A DNA stretch of 64,000 nt, taken from positions 868,001 to 932,000 of the forward strand of contig CAWFQA010000002.1 of NCBI GenBank assembly GCA_963817855.1. Direction: 5' to 3'. The notes below the pieces were generated by a model. That model searched no databases. It had not been told where the DNA came from and saw only the letters and a list, made by a program, of their open reading frames with translations. The stretch comes from JAKAAZ01 sp963817855. Lineage in GTDB: Bacteria > Acidobacteriota > Terriglobia > Terriglobales > Acidobacteriaceae. A program made the position numbers and the translations under genes. Below are positions 53,004 to 60,911 of this stretch, one piece after another. Each line of letters begins with the position of its first letter. Position 1 is the first letter of the stretch.

Positions 53004-53260
53004 CGGTTGGAGACCCTAGCCGTAATGGCGCGACAGAAGCAGCATCGCCGGGCGGCAACTGCACTCCAGCATATACGCAAGCAAGTGCGGCACAAACAGC
53101 TTTCTGCACGGCTCAGCTGCAGATAAAGAAAAGCTATGGGGAGGATAAAGGGAATCTATTTCCGATTGCGGGAATGACAACGTAATCTATACCAAATCAG
53201 TTAAAAGTGTTCCTAAGTTGCGATTGTTACGTCCAAAGCTCCAAAACACAAATTCAAATT

Positions 53261-53276
53261 CTGATTCGAGAATCAG
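53261..53276 (+). promoter_or_regulatory. Inverted repeat in the glnA leader
   Basis: CTGATTC and GAATCAG form exact arms around GA, followed by TTTTAT and then the AGGAG ribosome-binding site of glnA. It can be read as a protein-binding operator or as a short hairpin (CTGATT-CGAG-AATCAG) with a T-run, which would be an attenuator. I cannot decide between the two from sequence. Confidence 0.45.
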
Positions 53277-53292
53277 TTTTATAGGAGAAGGT

Positions 53293-54723
53293 ATGCCAAG
53301 TGAATTGCGGGATTTTCTTGCGCTCTCGTATGGGGAGCTGGAGGATTTGAATCTGGAGGCCAAGGAGCAGCGCAAGAACCGCGTCGCGGCCGGCAAAGTC
53401 CAGGAACAGCGACTGAGATACCTTACCGACGAAAAGCGGATCAAGGCTGTGACCGTGCTGTTCAGCGATCTGGAAGGCCGCTTGCACATGCTCGATTACG
53501 ACAAGAAGTTCCTGATTAAGAGCTGGGACAATCTTACGTTCGACGGGTCTTCCATTCGCGGCTTTACCGCGCAGCGTGAGAGCGATTTGCGGCTGGGAAT
53601 TGACTGGAGCGCGTTCTACTGGGCGCCGGCCGATGTATTCGGTTCGGGCAAGGTGCTCGTCTTCGGCGAAGTCATCGACAAGAACGGCAAGCCTTACAGT
53701 GCCGACATCCGAGGAGAACTGAAGCAGTTCGCCAGTAAGTTGTACAAGTCAGAGGGTTACACTCTGAACGCCGCCAATGAGATTGAAGGCTTCCTGTTCA
53801 AGGGCGTCGACGCGGAACGGAACTATTACGAGACCGGCAAGTTCGAATATGTAAATACGGGCGGCTATTACCACTCGCTACCGGGCGATCCGCTGCGCAC
53901 CTTCATCGATACAACGGCGGAAGTGCAGCGCGCAATGGGATTTGAAAATGAGAAAGATCATCCGGAGGTCGCGCCGTCACAGTTTGAAATCAACTACAGC
54001 TATGGAGAGGTTGTTGCGGCCGCCGACCAGATCCAACTCTACAAGCTGATCTGCCGCCAGGTCGCGACCAACCTTGGAATGACGGCTTCATTCCTGCCCA
54101 AGCCGGTGGTCGGCGTGAACGGCAGCGGCATGCACACTAACATCTCGATCAACAAGGACGGCAAAAACCTCTTCTGGGACGCGAAGGGCGAAGAGAAAGT
54201 GAGCGATTTCGCATGGAGCTTTGTCGATCGCATCCTGACGCACGGAAATGACCTGTGCCTGCTGCTGAACGCGAGCGTGAATGCCTATCGACGCCTTGAC
54301 CCGCACTTTGAGGCGCCGAACCAGATCAAGGCCTCGGCAGTGGATCGCGGCTCGATGATTCGCATTCCGATCGGCAACGAGAAGAGCGCGCGCATCGAAG
54401 TTCGATCTGTCAGTCCGGATGCGAATCCATACATGGTTCTGTATTCGATCTTTCGGACTGGTCTGCAAGGCGACAAGTTGAGCGTGAAGAACCTGCGCCA
54501 GGCCGAGCGCTACCTGCCGGACAATGTCTACACGGCCATTCAAGATTTCCGCGATGCCGCATGGACGACAAAGCTGTTGGGCGCGGACGTCAAGGGACGT
54601 TATGCGGATCTGAAGCAGGCTGCAGCTGACCGTTGTGCTCGCCTGCTGGGGACCTTCGTCAAGGTGCCGGAGGTCCAGTACCACCACGACGTTTACAACC
54701 AGTTCCTTTGGAACATGTTCTAA
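53293..54723 (+). CDS. glnA: Glutamine synthetase
   Basis: A 476-residue glutamine synthetase that makes glutamine from glutamate, ammonia and ATP in the cytoplasm. Visible signatures are the N-terminal beta-grasp segment DNLTFDGSSIRGF, the metal/glutamate-binding region EVAPSQFEINY, the ATP-site motif VGVNGSGMHTNISI and the late catalytic part DANPYMVL. About 45 extra N-terminal residues rich in Glu/Lys precede the grasp domain. The ATG at 53293 is chosen for the AGGAG seven bases before it; the frame is open from 53218. It lies in a nitrogen cluster with glnK and amt, convergent to them, and is followed by a 20-bp-stem hairpin. Confidence 0.96.
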   Translation: MPSELRDFLALSYGELEDLNLEAKEQRKNRVAAGKVQEQRLRYLTDEKRIKAVTVLFSDLEGRLHMLDYDKKFLIKSWDNLTFDGSSIRGFTAQRESDLRLGIDWSAFYWAPADVFGSGKVLVFGEVIDKNGKPYSADIRGELKQFASKLYKSEGYTLNAANEIEGFLFKGVDAERNYYETGKFEYVNTGGYYHSLPGDPLRTFIDTTAEVQRAMGFENEKDHPEVAPSQFEINYSYGEVVAAADQIQLYKLICRQVATNLGMTASFLPKPVVGVNGSGMHTNISINKDGKNLFWDAKGEEKVSDFAWSFVDRILTHGNDLCLLLNASVNAYRRLDPHFEAPNQIKASAVDRGSMIRIPIGNEKSARIEVRSVSPDANPYMVLYSIFRTGLQGDKLSVKNLRQAERYLPDNVYTAIQDFRDAAWTTKLLGADVKGRYADLKQAAADRCARLLGTFVKVPEVQYHHDVYNQFLWNMF

Positions 54724-54744
54724 ACTTCGGCGACAAATGTTCTC

Positions 54745-54789
54745 CCACACGCAAAAGGCATGGCCGATAGCCATGCCTTTTGCGTGTGG
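54745..54789. terminator. Perfect 20-bp-stem hairpin after glnA
   Basis: Bases 54745-54764 pair without a mismatch with 54770-54789 around the five-base loop CGATA. It starts 22 bases after the glnA stop. No U-tract follows, so it may stop or protect the transcript without classic intrinsic termination. It resembles the long hairpin behind gyrA in lacking a U-run. Confidence 0.65.
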
Positions 54790-55142
54790 ACGTTCAATTT
54801 CCAGGAATGCGATAGGGTCGTATCAATCGAGGCATGACGTAGAGCGGCGCTCCTTCCCATACCTCCTTTGGATTTCTAGATTGCCGCCATCTCTTAAGAA
54901 AATGGTGGTTGAGAGCAGTGGTTTCGGATTTGATCCGACGGAGAGCGGCTCTAGCGTGAATTCACGCTTGTGACTGCCGTTGAACCCTGTTGGGGGCGTG
55001 AAAAAAATGCCGACGCGTTAAAAGACAGAAATGAGTTTGCCGCAATTGCGACGCTCGACTCCTTCGCGCATTATGGTACGAAGAGCGGCTGCATGTCTGC
55101 GCGCCAGCTCCGATTGAACCGGGTTTGGCAGCCAGCTTTGCC

Positions 55143-55262
55143 GCTCTGCGGACCTGAAGCAGGCTGCCGTTGACGGTTGCGCTCGCCTGCTGAGAAGGTG
55201 CCAGAGGGCTAGTACCGCCGGTTCCTCTGGAACATGTTCTAAGATTCGACAACAAAGGTTCG
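55143..55262 (+). pseudogene. Remnant of a second glnA 3' end
   Basis: This stretch repeats the last ~120 bases of glnA and the bases after its stop. Shared blocks include GACCTGAAGCAGGCTGCCGT against GATCTGAAGCAGGCTGCAGC, CTCGCCTGCTG, GGAACATGTTCTAA and CGACAAAGGTTC-like sequence. A ~13-base deletion (against GGGACCTTCGTCA) breaks the frame. It is too short and damaged to be coding. Upstream of it, 54790-55142 contains no recognisable gene. Confidence 0.8.
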
Positions 55263-55273
55263 TTCACACAAAA

Positions 55274-55612
55274 CTAAACGACGGACGGACCGCGCTCCCG
55301 ATTTCGAATACGGATGGAATCTTCCACTTTGGAGAGGAAGATTTTGCCATCGCCGATTACGCCGGTGTAAGCAGAATCCAGAATAATCTCCACCAGCCGC
55401 TCCACGATTTCATCTTGAACCACGAGTTCAAGTTTCACTTTCGGCAGCAGGTCAATTTCATATTCGCGGCCTTTGTAGACCTCGGTATGCCCCTTTTGTC
55501 GGCCGTGGCCACGTACCTCTGTAAGCGTCATACCGTCGCTGCCGAATTGAATGAGCGCCTCTTTGACGGCGTCAAGCCTGTTCGGCCGGATGATTGCCTC
55601 AATCTTTGTCAT
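55274..55612 (-). CDS. glnK: Nitrogen regulatory PII protein
   Basis: A 112-residue PII signal protein with the T-loop tyrosine Y51 (EVYKGREYEIDLLPK), the site of uridylylation in many bacteria. The B- and C-loop segments (GVIGDGKIFLSKVED, IRIRNRERG) that bind ATP, ADP and 2-oxoglutarate are also present. It senses energy and carbon/nitrogen state and blocks or releases partner proteins. Its gene follows amt by 84 bases on the same strand; this close linkage is typical of GlnK, which binds and closes the ammonium channel. The glnA remnant and glnA itself lie convergent to it. Confidence 0.95.
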   Translation of the reverse strand: MTKIEAIIRPNRLDAVKEALIQFGSDGMTLTEVRGHGRQKGHTEVYKGREYEIDLLPKVKLELVVQDEIVERLVEIILDSAYTGVIGDGKIFLSKVEDSIRIRNRERGPSVV

Positions 55613-55696
55613 ATGTCCTCTCGATCCTTACTCAAAATTCTGGTTGTGAGCCCGGAGTATTTTTTCCACCCAAGTCTCCATAACGCCAAGAAATCT

Positions 55697-57256
55697 TTAC
55701 TTCTTTGGAATACTGGAAGGGGCAGAGATCGACGAAATCACGTACTCGGGATAAGCCGAAATCCCATGCTCATGAAGATCAAGCCCGAAGAGTTCGCCTT
55801 CCTCTGAAACCCGGAGTGTCCCCGTGAGGTTCACCAGATACATCACCAACATGGCAACCGCAAATGTTGCGGATGTAACGATGGCGCTGCCGATGAACTG
55901 GGCTTTGAGCAGCGTGAATCCTCCGTGATAGAAAAGACCGGCAAGCGGGACGGAGTTGTCGGGGGCGACTGGCCCCGTGGCTCCGTACTGGCCTGAGGCG
56001 AAAAGTCCGAGAGAGAGGGTGCCCCAAATACCGCAAAAGCCATGGACTGGAACCGCACCAATGGGATCATCAATGCGCAACCATTCAAGCAACTCCACAC
56101 CTATCACGACCAATACTCCGGCAACTCCTCCGAGAAGGATAGCTCCAGTCGGACTGACCCAATAACAAGGGCAGGTAATGGCGACCAGGCCGGCAAGGAA
56201 ACCGTTGACGGTGAATCCGACGTCCCACTTCTTACTAAAGCGGTAGGCATACAGCATTGCAGTCAGGCCAGCGGCACAGGCCGCCAGTGTGGTGTTGGCG
56301 GCGACTCTACCTATGCCAACAAAGTCCATTGCAGACAGTGTCGATCCGGGATTGAATCCGTACCAGCCGAACCAGAGCAGCAGACCGCCGGATGCTGCAA
56401 TCGTTAGATCGTGCGGAATCATGGGGCCGCCGCCGTCGCGCTTGAATCTGCGGCCTAAGCGGGGACCCAAAATGATAGATCCGGCCAAGGCGACAAAACC
56501 GCCGATGGTGTGGACCACCGTTGAACCAGCGAAGTCATGAAAGCCGGTTCCGAGCGTCGGCAGAAAATATCCGGCCGAACCCATGGTGGCCAGGAAGCCA
56601 TCCGGGCCCCAGGTCCAATGGCCAATGATGGGATAGATGAAACCGGAGACGGCGACCGAATAAAGCAGATCACCGACAAAGCCGGTGCGTCCGATCATAG
56701 CGCCCGAAGTAATGGTGGAGCATGTGTCGGCGAATGCAAATTGAAAAATCCACACGGCCAGGAATGCAACACCCGTACTTTCATAGGTCGCAGGTGTGCC
56801 TTGCAGAAAAAACCAGTGATAACCGATGAAGCCGTTTCCATGGCTGAACATGAACGCGAATCCAATGGCATAGAAGAGAATTCCGCACAGACACGTGTCT
56901 ACAATGCATTCCATCAATACGTTGACGGTTTCTCGCGAGCGGCAAAAGCCCGCTTCAAGCATGGTGAAGCCAACCTGCATTCCGAAAACCAGGAAGGCGG
57001 CGATCAGCGTCCACGCCGTATTGATCGGATTGACGACATCGGCTGCTTTGACGACTGTGTCCGCCGCCATGACCTTGGCAAAAAAGATGCCAGTGACTGT
57101 CAGCATTATCAGCAGGGTCAGCCCGACTCCAGCCATCTTTCCCAGCATCAGTGTCGTTCCATAACGACGCCACTGCGGATCTCGCAGACGGGTTGCCAGC
57201 CGAGACACCTTCTGTGACAGGGAAAGAACTTCCCTTCGCTTCGCATTCGATCTCAT
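55697..57256 (-). CDS. amt: Ammonium transporter
   Basis: A 519-residue Amt/Mep/Rh channel protein with 11 core helices. The pore twin histidines are in DFAGSTVVHTIGG and VPVHGFCGIWG. Further signatures are EAGFCRSRETVNVLM and DTCSTITSGAM. It has a ~65-residue N-terminal part with one helix (GVGLTLLIMLTVTGIFFAKVMAAD) that may be a cleaved signal sequence. AGGAG seven bases before the ATG supports the start. It lies between the BBP2 porin and glnK in one orientation, so the three probably form one transcript for ammonium uptake. Confidence 0.95.
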   Translation of the reverse strand: MRSNAKRREVLSLSQKVSRLATRLRDPQWRRYGTTLMLGKMAGVGLTLLIMLTVTGIFFAKVMAADTVVKAADVVNPINTAWTLIAAFLVFGMQVGFTMLEAGFCRSRETVNVLMECIVDTCLCGILFYAIGFAFMFSHGNGFIGYHWFFLQGTPATYESTGVAFLAVWIFQFAFADTCSTITSGAMIGRTGFVGDLLYSVAVSGFIYPIIGHWTWGPDGFLATMGSAGYFLPTLGTGFHDFAGSTVVHTIGGFVALAGSIILGPRLGRRFKRDGGGPMIPHDLTIAASGGLLLWFGWYGFNPGSTLSAMDFVGIGRVAANTTLAACAAGLTAMLYAYRFSKKWDVGFTVNGFLAGLVAITCPCYWVSPTGAILLGGVAGVLVVIGVELLEWLRIDDPIGAVPVHGFCGIWGTLSLGLFASGQYGATGPVAPDNSVPLAGLFYHGGFTLLKAQFIGSAIVTSATFAVAMLVMYLVNLTGTLRVSEEGELFGLDLHEHGISAYPEYVISSISAPSSIPKK

Positions 57257-57330
57257 GTTGTAGCTCCTGTCTTAAGTTTTCTTGCCCAACCCATCAACGC
57301 AATTTGTAGGCGAGTAGTGCACAATGACGC

Positions 57331-58482
57331 CTACCGTTTTGGCCCAAAAAAGGCGATAAAAGCGACGGTCAGCGTGGACTGCACACCAACCATCCCGGTG
57401 TCTCCCTTGTGGAAGTAGTCATAGGTTGACCAGTCCCGGCGATACTCAGCGCGAGTCAGAAGTCCGGCCATCCACTTGTATTCGTAGGTGCCGGTGAACT
57501 CCTTGATTGCCTGGCGGTCGCCGGTGGAAAAGCCCTGATTGTCGTCAAAATACTCAAAGCGGCCTGTCACAGCTTGCTTTGCAGTGAATTGGCCATGAGC
57601 CGCGACTGCGATTCCCTGCCAATGCGGCGACGATGCTGGAGTCCCCGCTGTAGCCGGAGTGTGGTTTTGTCCGTAGTCATAATTGAGGTACGCGTTGAAT
57701 TTCGCGGTGGGCGTCAGCAGAACAGTGGTATCGATCAGGTTGCGATATCCCTTCTGCGTATCGGCATTCTGAGGCCCGGTATAGTAGTTCAAGTCCCAGG
57801 TGTACTTGGGTTTGACATATGCGCTGGTCAGGCCGATGGTCGCGCCGCCGTTGTTGGCGACGACGTCATTCCACCCATTCACCACTTGTAGCCCCGCGGT
57901 CCATGTCTTGGTGACCGGGGTGGCGGTGCGCAGGCCGAAGTGATAATACGGAATCGCCCATGCGAAGAGCAGCGATCGGGAATAGTTCCAGTTGCTCATC
58001 GCAGGAATGACTTCCGCTCCCGCAGAGGTGACGAACTGGCCGAAGTCGATCTCAGTGCCATGCATTTTTGGAGGTGTGGCGCTGATGTAAGCCTGCTCAA
58101 TATAGTTGTCGGTCGACTTGTCGCTCGAACTGTGAATCAGGGCGTTGGTGCGGCCGAAGATGAGATCGATGTGAATTCCGATCGGATCGGGACTGTGGTT
58201 GATGGTTAGGTCGGCAGCGCTCAGGTTGAACTGGTCGGTTTTGTCGTTGAAGTTGTACAAGTCATTCACTTGCCCGTTGGCGGCATTGCTGGGTCGGTTG
58301 GCGTTGTAGCTGTAGTAGCCGTCGATGAAGCCGCTGAAGTCTAGAGATCCGACGCTCCACGTCGGGGTGGGTGCCGCTGCTGGTGCTGGTGCCGGAGCAG
58401 ACGTGGACGTCTGGGCTCCTGCGGAAAGGATGCAAAAGAGAAAAAATCCAGATATGGCGTGCAGTGCACCCTTACTTGTCAA
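57331..58482 (-). CDS. BBP2-type outer-membrane porin
   Basis: A 383-residue protein with a signal peptide (cut near SAGAQ) and an Ala/Pro-rich linker, then a beta-barrel porin of the BBP2/OmpL-like type. The signatures SGFIDGYYSYNANRP, NWNYSRSLLFAWAIPYYHFGLR and WKMAGLLTRAEYRRDWS-like strands recur in the family, and the chain ends in TVAFIAFFGPKR. The start codon is TTG at 58482, supported by a GGGGG ribosome-binding stretch five bases upstream and by the absence of any nearby ATG or GTG that would keep the signal peptide. It is the first gene before amt and glnK, so it probably admits small nitrogen compounds across the outer membrane. Confidence 0.85.
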   Translation of the reverse strand: MTSKGALHAISGFFLFCILSAGAQTSTSAPAPAPAAAPTPTWSVGSLDFSGFIDGYYSYNANRPSNAANGQVNDLYNFNDKTDQFNLSAADLTINHSPDPIGIHIDLIFGRTNALIHSSSDKSTDNYIEQAYISATPPKMHGTEIDFGQFVTSAGAEVIPAMSNWNYSRSLLFAWAIPYYHFGLRTATPVTKTWTAGLQVVNGWNDVVANNGGATIGLTSAYVKPKYTWDLNYYTGPQNADTQKGYRNLIDTTVLLTPTAKFNAYLNYDYGQNHTPATAGTPASSPHWQGIAVAAHGQFTAKQAVTGRFEYFDDNQGFSTGDRQAIKEFTGTYEYKWMAGLLTRAEYRRDWSTYDYFHKGDTGMVGVQSTLTVAFIAFFGPKR

Positions 58483-59005
58483 TGAAGCCCCCTAGAAAAA
58501 GTGGTGCCAAATGAAAATGCGATAACCAAACGAAGAAACAGTCTGCAAGCATTGGGTATTGCTGGCTGGTTGAACTTTTCTATGAACCCTTGCTGCCGTC
58601 AGGAGGAGATGTACTTAGGAACTCAAATTTGTCATAAGGAATTCATAAAGAAACTCCGGAGAGAGAAGATTTCTTCACGGCGTTGGCAGACAAGTAGGGG
58701 ATTGGAAAAATGCTTGAACTTTTCGCTGAAGATATGCAATCTTTAGAGGAAGTCTGGTATATTTACTCACTTTTCTCGCAGGCCGGATCCGGACGTTTCC
58801 ATTCTCCAAAAAACTTGAATGGGTGCTACCTCGCGCACCCGGAGTGTTCTTTTATCACCGCCGCAAAAAATGCAATAACCAGCCGAAGGTCGGACGAGAT
58901 TACGAAGAGATCACTCATGCAGGCCAAAGATTTACTGGCGCAGAATCCGCGTTTATTGCGCTGTTGTCCAATCGCGCTCCTGGGCGGGAGAAAAGTTGGC
59001 GCACC
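58483..59005. other. Divergent intergenic region between porin and kinase genes
   Basis: No confident gene lies here. Frames at 58710-59009 and 58823 onward stay open but their translations show no family resemblance; the first ends by ATGA overlap with the kinase start, so a small coupled ORF cannot be fully excluded. The segment should hold the promoters of both the porin operon and the kinase operon. Confidence 0.4.
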
Positions 59006-60100
59006 ATGAATGAAACACTCTATGAGTTCATCCATCAGGCCACCCAGCTGAACCTACATCGCGAGCCGGGACAGCAGCTGGCATCGCTCATCCAATCCAC
59101 TTTCGATTTAGAGGGGGTGGCGCTGTTCGATGCCGATCTGAACAAGATCTATAAAGCGGGGGACTGGGTCGCGGATATGGAGAACCTGGTCCGTAATATC
59201 TACTTTTTTGAGAGCGTCGCGGACGACCCCGAGACAGGACTTGTACGGCGAGTTTTGCGTATCGGAAATCTGCCGGTCGGCGCATTGCTATTGCGCGGCG
59301 AGATGTGCCCGAGCAGCAGCAGCGCAGTTGCTTGCCTGGTCGCCATTACATTCGACCGATATCACTCCCATGCCAATGTAAGCCGCACCGAAAGCGCGCG
59401 TCGCACCGAGCAAATGAGGACGACTGTTCTGGACAGCCTGGCGCATGCGTATAAGACGCCGCTGACCGCAATCCGCGCCGCCAGTACAGGATTGAATGAG
59501 ATGGGGAACCTAACTCCGGCTCAAGCCGAGTTGGTCCAGTTGATTGATGAGCAGTCCGGGTTACTGAATGATCTGACCACGCGCCTTTTAAAAACCGCGC
59601 GGCTGGAGGCCCACGATCTCACACTCCACAAGGAGACGGTGGCGGTCGCTCCTTTGATTGAAGACGTCGTGGCCAGCTTCCGCGCAGAGTTCGCTAACAC
59701 CCCTGTCAACATCGCCGTGCCGCGCGAGGACATATCCATCCGGTGTGATCGCAACCTGCTGGTCGCAGTGCTGACGCAGTACATTGACAACGCCGGAAAG
59801 TATTCAAGGACGGGGTCGCCAATTACGATCCAGGTTTCGGAGCGTCCAGGAGAAATCATTTTCTCTGTCCATAGTATTGGACCCGTAATTAAGCAGGCTG
59901 ACCGCGAACGGATCTTCGATCGCTATTATCGCGGTGAAGCAACAGCCAACAAAATATCCGGAACCGGGATTGGACTCTCTGTAGCCAAGCGCGCCGCGCA
60001 AGCCCACGGAGGAGATGTCTGGTTGACCAGCGATCGTGCAAAAGGAACTACGTTTTTTGCGTCTCTGCCCGTGGTTTCGAAAGGAGAGCAGGCTTCATGA
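59006..60100 (+). CDS. GAF-type sensor histidine kinase
   Basis: A 364-residue soluble kinase. Residues ~1-125 form a GAF-like sensor domain. The HisKA helix has H147 in HAYKTPLTAIRAAS, and the HATPase boxes are YIDNAGKYSRTG (N box) and GTGIGLSVAKRAAQAHGG (G2). It resembles the C-terminal half of KdpD-type kinases. The ATG at 59006 is chosen; the frame is open back to 58823, without similarity there. The stop overlaps the response-regulator ATG (ATGA), so the two form a kinase-regulator pair. Its place beside amt and glnK suggests nitrogen or ion-related sensing, but the signal is unknown. Confidence 0.87.
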   Translation: MNETLYEFIHQATQLNLHREPGQQLASLIQSTFDLEGVALFDADLNKIYKAGDWVADMENLVRNIYFFESVADDPETGLVRRVLRIGNLPVGALLLRGEMCPSSSSAVACLVAITFDRYHSHANVSRTESARRTEQMRTTVLDSLAHAYKTPLTAIRAASTGLNEMGNLTPAQAELVQLIDEQSGLLNDLTTRLLKTARLEAHDLTLHKETVAVAPLIEDVVASFRAEFANTPVNIAVPREDISIRCDRNLLVAVLTQYIDNAGKYSRTGSPITIQVSERPGEIIFSVHSIGPVIKQADRERIFDRYYRGEATANKISGTGIGLSVAKRAAQAHGGDVWLTSDRAKGTTFFASLPVVSKGEQAS

Positions 60101-60861
60101 GCAGTTCTGCTATACGCGTGCTGCTGGTCGATGACGAGGTCGCCATTCGGCGCGCCTTGCGCACCCCACTGAATGAACTGGGGTTCGAGACGGTGGAAGT
60201 GTCGCGTGGAGAAGAAGCTCTGCTTCTGATGCGGGCGGAGAATTTCCACGTGGTGCTGTTGGATATTCAGATGCCGGGCATTGGTGGCATGAAAACGCTG
60301 GCTCGGATGCGAGCGCTGGCGCCGCGGCTGCCCATACTGATGCTGACAGTCCTGGATAACGAGGAACAAAAGGTTGAAGCGCTGGAGAGTGGCGCCGACG
60401 ACTACATCACCAAGCCGTTTAGCATTCGCGAATGCATTGCGCGAATACGCTCCGCAGTGCGCCGGGCGCAGACACCGGAGCGGTCGGAGGATGCTCCCCT
60501 GCAAATCGGCGAGATCCGGATGCTTCCCGCACAGCGTCTCGTAAGCAAATGCGGCCGGTCGATCCATCTAACCAAAAAAGAATTTGGCATTCTGCACTAC
60601 CTAATGCTGAACGCAGGCCGCGCTGTCACCTACGGGAAGCTATTGAGCTCCGTGTGGGGAGTGGAATACCGCAACGAGGTCGACTACTTGCGTACGTTTG
60701 TGCGGCAATTGCGGAAAAAAATCGAGGATGACCCGTCGAATCCAAAATATTTGCTGACCGATGCCTACGTCGGCTATCGGTTCGCCGAGTTCCCTGCCTC
60801 CACCGACATTGAAGAACCTCTCGGCACAACGACAGAATCCGCTTCCGAAATGAATTCGTAG
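60097..60861 (+). CDS. OmpR/KdpE-family response regulator
   Basis: A 254-residue regulator. The receiver domain has the acidic pair in VLLVDDEVAIRRAL, the phospho-acceptor D56 (VVLLDIQMPG) and K106 (DDYITKPF). The C-terminal winged helix of the OmpR type follows (LTKKEFGILHYLMLNAGRAVTY, VDYLRTFVRQLRKKIEDDP, YVGYRF). About 25 Thr/Ser/Glu-rich residues form an extra C-terminal tail. It overlaps the kinase gene by four bases and is therefore its cognate regulator; target promoters, perhaps of the nearby porin-amt-glnK operon, cannot be deduced. Confidence 0.93.
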   Translation: MSSSAIRVLLVDDEVAIRRALRTPLNELGFETVEVSRGEEALLLMRAENFHVVLLDIQMPGIGGMKTLARMRALAPRLPILMLTVLDNEEQKVEALESGADDYITKPFSIRECIARIRSAVRRAQTPERSEDAPLQIGEIRMLPAQRLVSKCGRSIHLTKKEFGILHYLMLNAGRAVTYGKLLSSVWGVEYRNEVDYLRTFVRQLRKKIEDDPSNPKYLLTDAYVGYRFAEFPASTDIEEPLGTTTESASEMNS

Positions 60862-60911
60862 TGATTGCGGACCTCACGATCGGATTCGTCACCCGACGCA
60901 TGACCCACGGG

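Noticed and set aside
58710..59009. Open frame of 99 codons just before the histidine kinase, ending by ATGA overlap with it
   Set aside because: The translation has no recognisable pattern, it overlaps another open frame, and the ribosome-site spacing is poor; kept only as a remark in the gap entry.
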